From the NCBI GenBank assembly GCA_001828295.1, contig MHYI01000032.1:1-9813 (forward strand): a stretch of DNA of 9,813 nt, given 5' to 3'. The notes beneath the pieces were generated by a model. That model ran no database searches. It was not told where the DNA came from and worked only from the letters and a program-made list of their open reading frames with translations. The position numbers were made by a program, and so were the translations under genes. Origin of the DNA: Planctomycetes bacterium RBG_16_41_13. Lineage in GTDB: Bacteria; Planctomycetota; Brocadiia; Brocadiales; Brocadiaceae. This document shows, piece after piece, positions 7,072-9,813 of this stretch; position 1 is the first letter of the stretch; each line of letters begins with the position of its first letter.

Positions 7072-7881
7072 GTGCGTAAGATAGCATTAGTAAATCAAAA
7101 AGGAGGTGTCGGTAAGACCACAACCGCTGTAAATCTCTCCGCCGCACTTGCACGTCTTGGGAAAAGAGTTCTCCTTGTAGACCTTGACCCCCAATCAAAT
7201 GCTACAGTGTCTTTTGGTATAGTGCCTCACGAGTTAAAGAATACAACCTATACGTTGTTATGTAACGATATTAAGTCGAATGATGTGATAAGAAAGGTTG
7301 CAGATAATTTGTTCCTAATTCCATCTAATATAGACCTTGCAGGTGCAGAATTAGAACTCTCAACAGCTATAGGAAGAGAGTCGGTGCTGAAGGATGCAAT
7401 GGAGGGTGTAGATAACTTTGACTTTATATTTGTTGACTGCCCTCCTTCTATGGGCATCTTGAATGTAAACGGCTTGACATACGTAGATGAGGTATTTATC
7501 CCATTACAGTGTGAATTCTTCGCCCTTCACGGAATTTCACTATTACTTAGAACAATAGACCTTGTAAAGAAACGTCTGAATCCAACACTTACCATTAGCG
7601 GTATTATACCTTGTATGTTTGATATTAGAAAAGGCCTATCAAAAGAGGTAATAAGCGAGATAGAAGCATTTTTTAAGGAAAAAGTTTTCAAAACACGGAT
7701 ACGGGTTAATGTGCGGCTTGCCGAAGCACCAAGCCACGGAAAATCCATTTTTGATTATGCACCAGATAGCTATGGAGCGGAGGATTATATGAACTTAGCA
7801 AAGGAAATTCTTGGAATAATTACGCCATTAAGTAATGCTTCTGTGGATAATCAAATATCGCCAATCTTAAAGCAGATATAG
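7072..7881 (+). CDS. parA: ParA/Soj-type partitioning ATPase
   Basis: Deviant-Walker ATPase that normally drives chromosome or plasmid segregation by cycling on DNA. In its 269 residues: deviant Walker A KGGVGKTT (10-17), Walker A' region VDLDPQ (36-41), Walker B VDCPPS (121-126), PLQCEFFAL (144-152), and the ParA block NVRLAEAPSHGKS (213-225). It starts with GTG just before the Walker strand and has no N-terminal helix-turn-helix, so it is the short chromosomal Soj type rather than the P1/F plasmid type. No parB follows: the next gene is a convergent HNH gene 3 nt away, and I see no parS-like palindrome. It may act with a ParB encoded elsewhere, or be an orphan ParA positioning other cargo. 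About 20 residues after EILGI look unconserved. Confidence 0.9.
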   Translation: MRKIALVNQKGGVGKTTTAVNLSAALARLGKRVLLVDLDPQSNATVSFGIVPHELKNTTYTLLCNDIKSNDVIRKVADNLFLIPSNIDLAGAELELSTAIGRESVLKDAMEGVDNFDFIFVDCPPSMGILNVNGLTYVDEVFIPLQCEFFALHGISLLLRTIDLVKKRLNPTLTISGIIPCMFDIRKGLSKEVISEIEAFFKEKVFKTRIRVNVRLAEAPSHGKSIFDYAPDSYGAEDYMNLAKEILGIITPLSNASVDNQISPILKQI

Positions 7882-7884
7882 ATT

Positions 7885-8550
7885 CTACGTTTCTACTGAG
7901 AGCTCATCATTACTAAGAAAACTTTGCCATAGTTTATAGCGATTGGTTTTTACTTTATCTGCAATGACCGGGTTCTTCTTTGGTATAGCCGGCTGTTTTA
8001 TTAATCGCATACCTGCTTCTTGTGGTGATCTGCCCCCCTTCTTCGTATTACAAGGATTACAAGCAGTTACCACATTTGCCCAACTCGATTTACCATTGCG
8101 GGATTTTGGTATAACGTGGTCTATACTTAGCTGGCTTGCCTGAAACTTACGTCCACAATATTGACACCTGTTCTCATCTCTTGCGAGAATATTCTTACGA
8201 TTGAACTTTACTTCCCGTCTGGGCAATTTATCATACGTTACAAGGCGAATAACCTTAGGAACTAATAATGCATAATTAGGAGTATGTACGAAGGTCTCAT
8301 GGTCAATAGGTGATATGGCACGAACTTGTGAGAACGTTATCCACTTACTAAAATCGAAATTATAGTATTGAGAGTTGTCAATCTCTACTGCCTCAGCATT
8401 ATTTTTATAAAGAAGCGCAAATGCCCTCTTTGCATTTACTATCCTTATAGCTGAATAATACTTGTTAAGGACGAGAACGCTTTCAGTCAGTGGGGACTGG
8501 ACAATACCGGTATGTGTAATATTTCCTCTACTACTACCATCTCCTCTCAT
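7885..8550 (-). CDS. HNH endonuclease-family protein with conserved N-terminal domain
   Basis: A 221-residue protein, predicted nuclease. The C-terminal half has a zinc-binding HNH module: CQYC (129-132), the catalytic-type DHVIP (144-148), Asn159 in WANVV, and CNPC-N (164-168). The N-terminal half (about 24-120; VLVLNKYYSAIRIVNAKRAFALLY, then RLVTYDKLPRR and VKFNRKNILARDENR) matches a widespread stand-alone bacterial HNH family whose role I do not know. It is not next to a methyltransferase, phage gene or toxin-immunity pair, and it is too short for a restriction or homing enzyme with a target-recognition domain. The ATG at 8550 is preceded by GGTGA with 6-nt spacing, but the first 20 residues look unconserved, so the start is less certain. 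It converges on parA with a 3-nt gap. Confidence 0.85.
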   Translation of the reverse strand: MRGDGSSRGNITHTGIVQSPLTESVLVLNKYYSAIRIVNAKRAFALLYKNNAEAVEIDNSQYYNFDFSKWITFSQVRAISPIDHETFVHTPNYALLVPKVIRLVTYDKLPRREVKFNRKNILARDENRCQYCGRKFQASQLSIDHVIPKSRNGKSSWANVVTACNPCNTKKGGRSPQEAGMRLIKQPAIPKKNPVIADKVKTNRYKLWQSFLSNDELSVET

Positions 8551-8567
8551 AAACTATCACCATATAT

Positions 8568-8596
8568 ATTTTATATTTTGTCTTTGCAAAAAGCAA
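8568..8596 (-). promoter_or_regulatory. Promoter of the HNH gene
   Basis: On the minus strand: TTGCTT (8596-8591), a 17-nt spacer, TAAAAT (8573-8568, 5 of 6 consensus). The leader would be only about 10-12 nt and includes the GGTGA ribosome binding site at 8561-8557. It overlaps the opposite promoter. Confidence 0.45.
8584..8596. repeat. 13-bp element, copy 2, between HNH and asmA-like gene
   Basis: Reads TTGCAAAAAGCAA, an inverted repeat with TTGC/GCAA arms around five A residues. Its ends supply the -35 boxes of the two divergent promoters (TTGCAA on +, TTGCTT on -). It matches copy 1 in length, position and 11 of 13 bases. Confidence 0.4.
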
Positions 8597-8615
8597 GCAT
8601 TTGGAATAATATAAT
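8584..8615 (+). promoter_or_regulatory. Promoter of the AsmA-like gene
   Basis: TTGCAA (8584-8589), a 17-nt spacer, TAATAT (8607-8612). A perfect TATAAT overlaps it at 8610-8615 with a less favourable 20-nt spacer. Either -10 places the start point at about 8618-8622, only 2-6 nt before the ATG at 8624, which implies a leaderless or nearly leaderless mRNA. Confidence 0.5.
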
Positions 8616-8623
8616 GCCATCAT

Positions 8624-9813
8624 ATGGCTAAAATTATAAAGAGGATATTCCTGGTTATATCGATAGTGGCTCTATCGCTTGTTATTATAACAGCACTTAT
8701 TGCCTATTTTATACTACCTTTGTATCTGTCATCAGAATCAGGCAAGGCATTTCTTGAATCAAAGATGTCCGAGGCATTACATGGTAAGGTTACTATTGCC
8801 AAAACAAATATGAGTTGGACAGGTGGGCTAAAGGTAGTAGGTCTAAATATAGATAGTGCTATGCTCAGTGATATGAAGATATGGCTAAATGTTAACGAGG
8901 TAGAACTCGTGCCGAGTTATATTACTTTGCTGTCGAATAGCGTAGTTATTAGTTCTTTCACGTTGAAAGAACCTCATATAGAGGTAGAGTTTATAAAGGA
9001 TAAAAAACAGCTACCTCATCAGAGTAATCTATCAACAAAACAACAAAGCAAAGTAAAGAAAGATGGCAGTATAGAGCCATCTAAAGGGTTTAGTGTAAAA
9101 GCTACATCAATTACAGATGGTAATATAAGATTTAGAGACCATAGTTATCCTGATTTTACACATATCAATCTAAATGGGAATATAGAAATACAGTCAAATG
9201 AAATTGATTCGGGTATATCATCTTTTAGTATGAACATCCAGAACGGCAGTGTAAAGGGGAGCGGATTTTATATCGCAGAGATGGGTAACGTAAGAGCAAA
9301 TATGGATATTGAGGTTAGTAACTTGGAAAGTATATCAGATTTTAAGGATGGATTAAGATACCTTCTTCCCCTATTTCAGACAGGATTGGGTGATATAAAG
9401 TGTACTACTGATTTGAGGATAAAATTAGCCGGTAATGGAACTGACCTTCGTGATATGCTTGATAATGCTATAGGCGGTGGAGAGCTTAAAATAACAAATG
9501 GGCAGTTCACAAATAGCCCGGTAATGTCCGCTTTATCTACATTTCTGAACGAGCCATCACTCACATCACTGAAGTTTGACACTATAAGCGAACGTTTCAC
9601 AATAAAGGACGGGAAAGTATATAACACCCTTACCGAGGCAATCGGTAAATCAGCGAATCTGACATTGAGCGGATGGGTAGATTTTGATTTGAATATGGAT
9701 TACAGAATTATATTGGATGAGAAAGTTGTATCAAAGCTTGGCAAGGATATCTCTCGCATAGTTAATATCGCTAATAAGGCAGGCGGCGTTAGATTAAAAG
9801 GCAAAGTAATATC
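8624..9813 (+). CDS. AsmA-like envelope protein, N-terminal part (3'-truncated by window edge)
   Basis: The frame is open to the right edge, giving 396 complete codons. Residues 1-7 are basic (MAKIIKR) and residues 8-34 form one long hydrophobic anchor, so the protein should sit in the inner membrane and extend into the periplasm. The body is beta-rich. A charged, low-complexity linker lies at about 124-155. The region from about 260 carries the AsmA C-terminal signature: GGGELKITNGQF (284-295), FDTISERFTIKDGKVY (318-333) and LTLSGWVDFDLNMDY (346-360). AsmA-family and related repeating-beta-groove proteins are linked to lipid transport or outer-membrane assembly; which of these applies here is unknown. 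No Shine-Dalgarno is visible. The next in-frame Met is residue 48, which would lose the anchor, so ATG 8624 is preferred. Confidence 0.82.
   Translation, partial: MAKIIKRIFLVISIVALSLVIITALIAYFILPLYLSSESGKAFLESKMSEALHGKVTIAKTNMSWTGGLKVVGLNIDSAMLSDMKIWLNVNEVELVPSYITLLSNSVVISSFTLKEPHIEVEFIKDKKQLPHQSNLSTKQQSKVKKDGSIEPSKGFSVKATSITDGNIRFRDHSYPDFTHINLNGNIEIQSNEIDSGISSFSMNIQNGSVKGSGFYIAEMGNVRANMDIEVSNLESISDFKDGLRYLLPLFQTGLGDIKCTTDLRIKLAGNGTDLRDMLDNAIGGGELKITNGQFTNSPVMSALSTFLNEPSLTSLKFDTISERFTIKDGKVYNTLTEAIGKSANLTLSGWVDFDLNMDYRIILDEKVVSKLGKDISRIVNIANKAGGVRLKGKVI

Noticed and set aside
6962..7198. 79-residue upstream extension of the phosphoesterase
   Set aside because: It overlaps the start of parA on the other strand, lacks family similarity and would bury the signal peptide; an ideal AAAGGAG precedes the ATG at 6961.
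8336..8344. DnaA-box-like TTATCCACT near parA, hinting at an origin
   Set aside because: A single imperfect copy inside the conserved HNH coding sequence, without clustering or an AT-rich unwinding region.
9594..9600. GTTTCAC, half of a parS-like site
   Set aside because: No palindromic second half; a 7-bp match inside the AsmA-like gene is expected by chance.
9376..9627. Minus-strand open frame of 83 codons
   Set aside because: It is antisense to the conserved AsmA-type C-terminal region and has no family resemblance.

Overview
The window is a gene-dense piece of a bacterial chromosome. It looks AT-rich by eye, with many ATA isoleucine codons and TAA or TAG stops. An AsmA-like envelope protein, a signal-anchored periplasmic-type protein and a possible lipoprotein phosphoesterase suggest a diderm (Gram-negative-type) organism. 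I cannot name the phylum from sequence alone; an uncultured or thermophilic lineage is only a guess. I see no transposase, integrase, phage gene, CRISPR array, tRNA or rRNA. No stretch longer than 110 bases lacks a gene.

Layout, left to right. (1) The 3' part of mtnA (methionine salvage) runs off the left edge on the + strand. (2) A three-gene minus-strand operon reads 3785 to 526: an anchored periplasmic protein, an ABC ATPase, and a 12-segment ABC-2-type permease, with 2-3 nt between genes. (3) Transcribed away from it on the + strand is a class II tRNA nucleotidyltransferase, followed 92 nt later by a response regulator with a REC domain and a PilZ (c-di-GMP-binding) domain. (4) A calcineurin-like phosphoesterase lies on the minus strand. 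(5) A Soj-type ParA ATPase lies on the + strand, without a ParB nearby. (6) An HNH endonuclease-family protein lies on the minus strand. (7) The first 396 codons of an AsmA-like protein run off the right edge on the + strand.

The architecture is strikingly regular. The three convergent gene pairs overlap by 4 nt, abut exactly, or are separated by 3 nt, leaving no room for a terminator. The three divergent gaps (108, 110 and 73 nt) hold all the recognisable promoter signals, and in each the two promoters overlap. Two of them, phosphoesterase/parA and HNH/asmA, share a 13-bp element, TTGCAAAA(A/T)(G/A)CAA, whose ends supply the two back-to-back -35 boxes.

Functionally this is a housekeeping and envelope neighbourhood rather than a mobile island. 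The least ordinary protein is the REC-PilZ regulator: between its c-di-GMP motif and the rest of the PilZ barrel it carries a C-x2-C-x8-H-x2-C cluster that could bind a metal or sense redox. That cluster, the shared divergent-promoter element and the apparently leaderless asmA start are the best leads.
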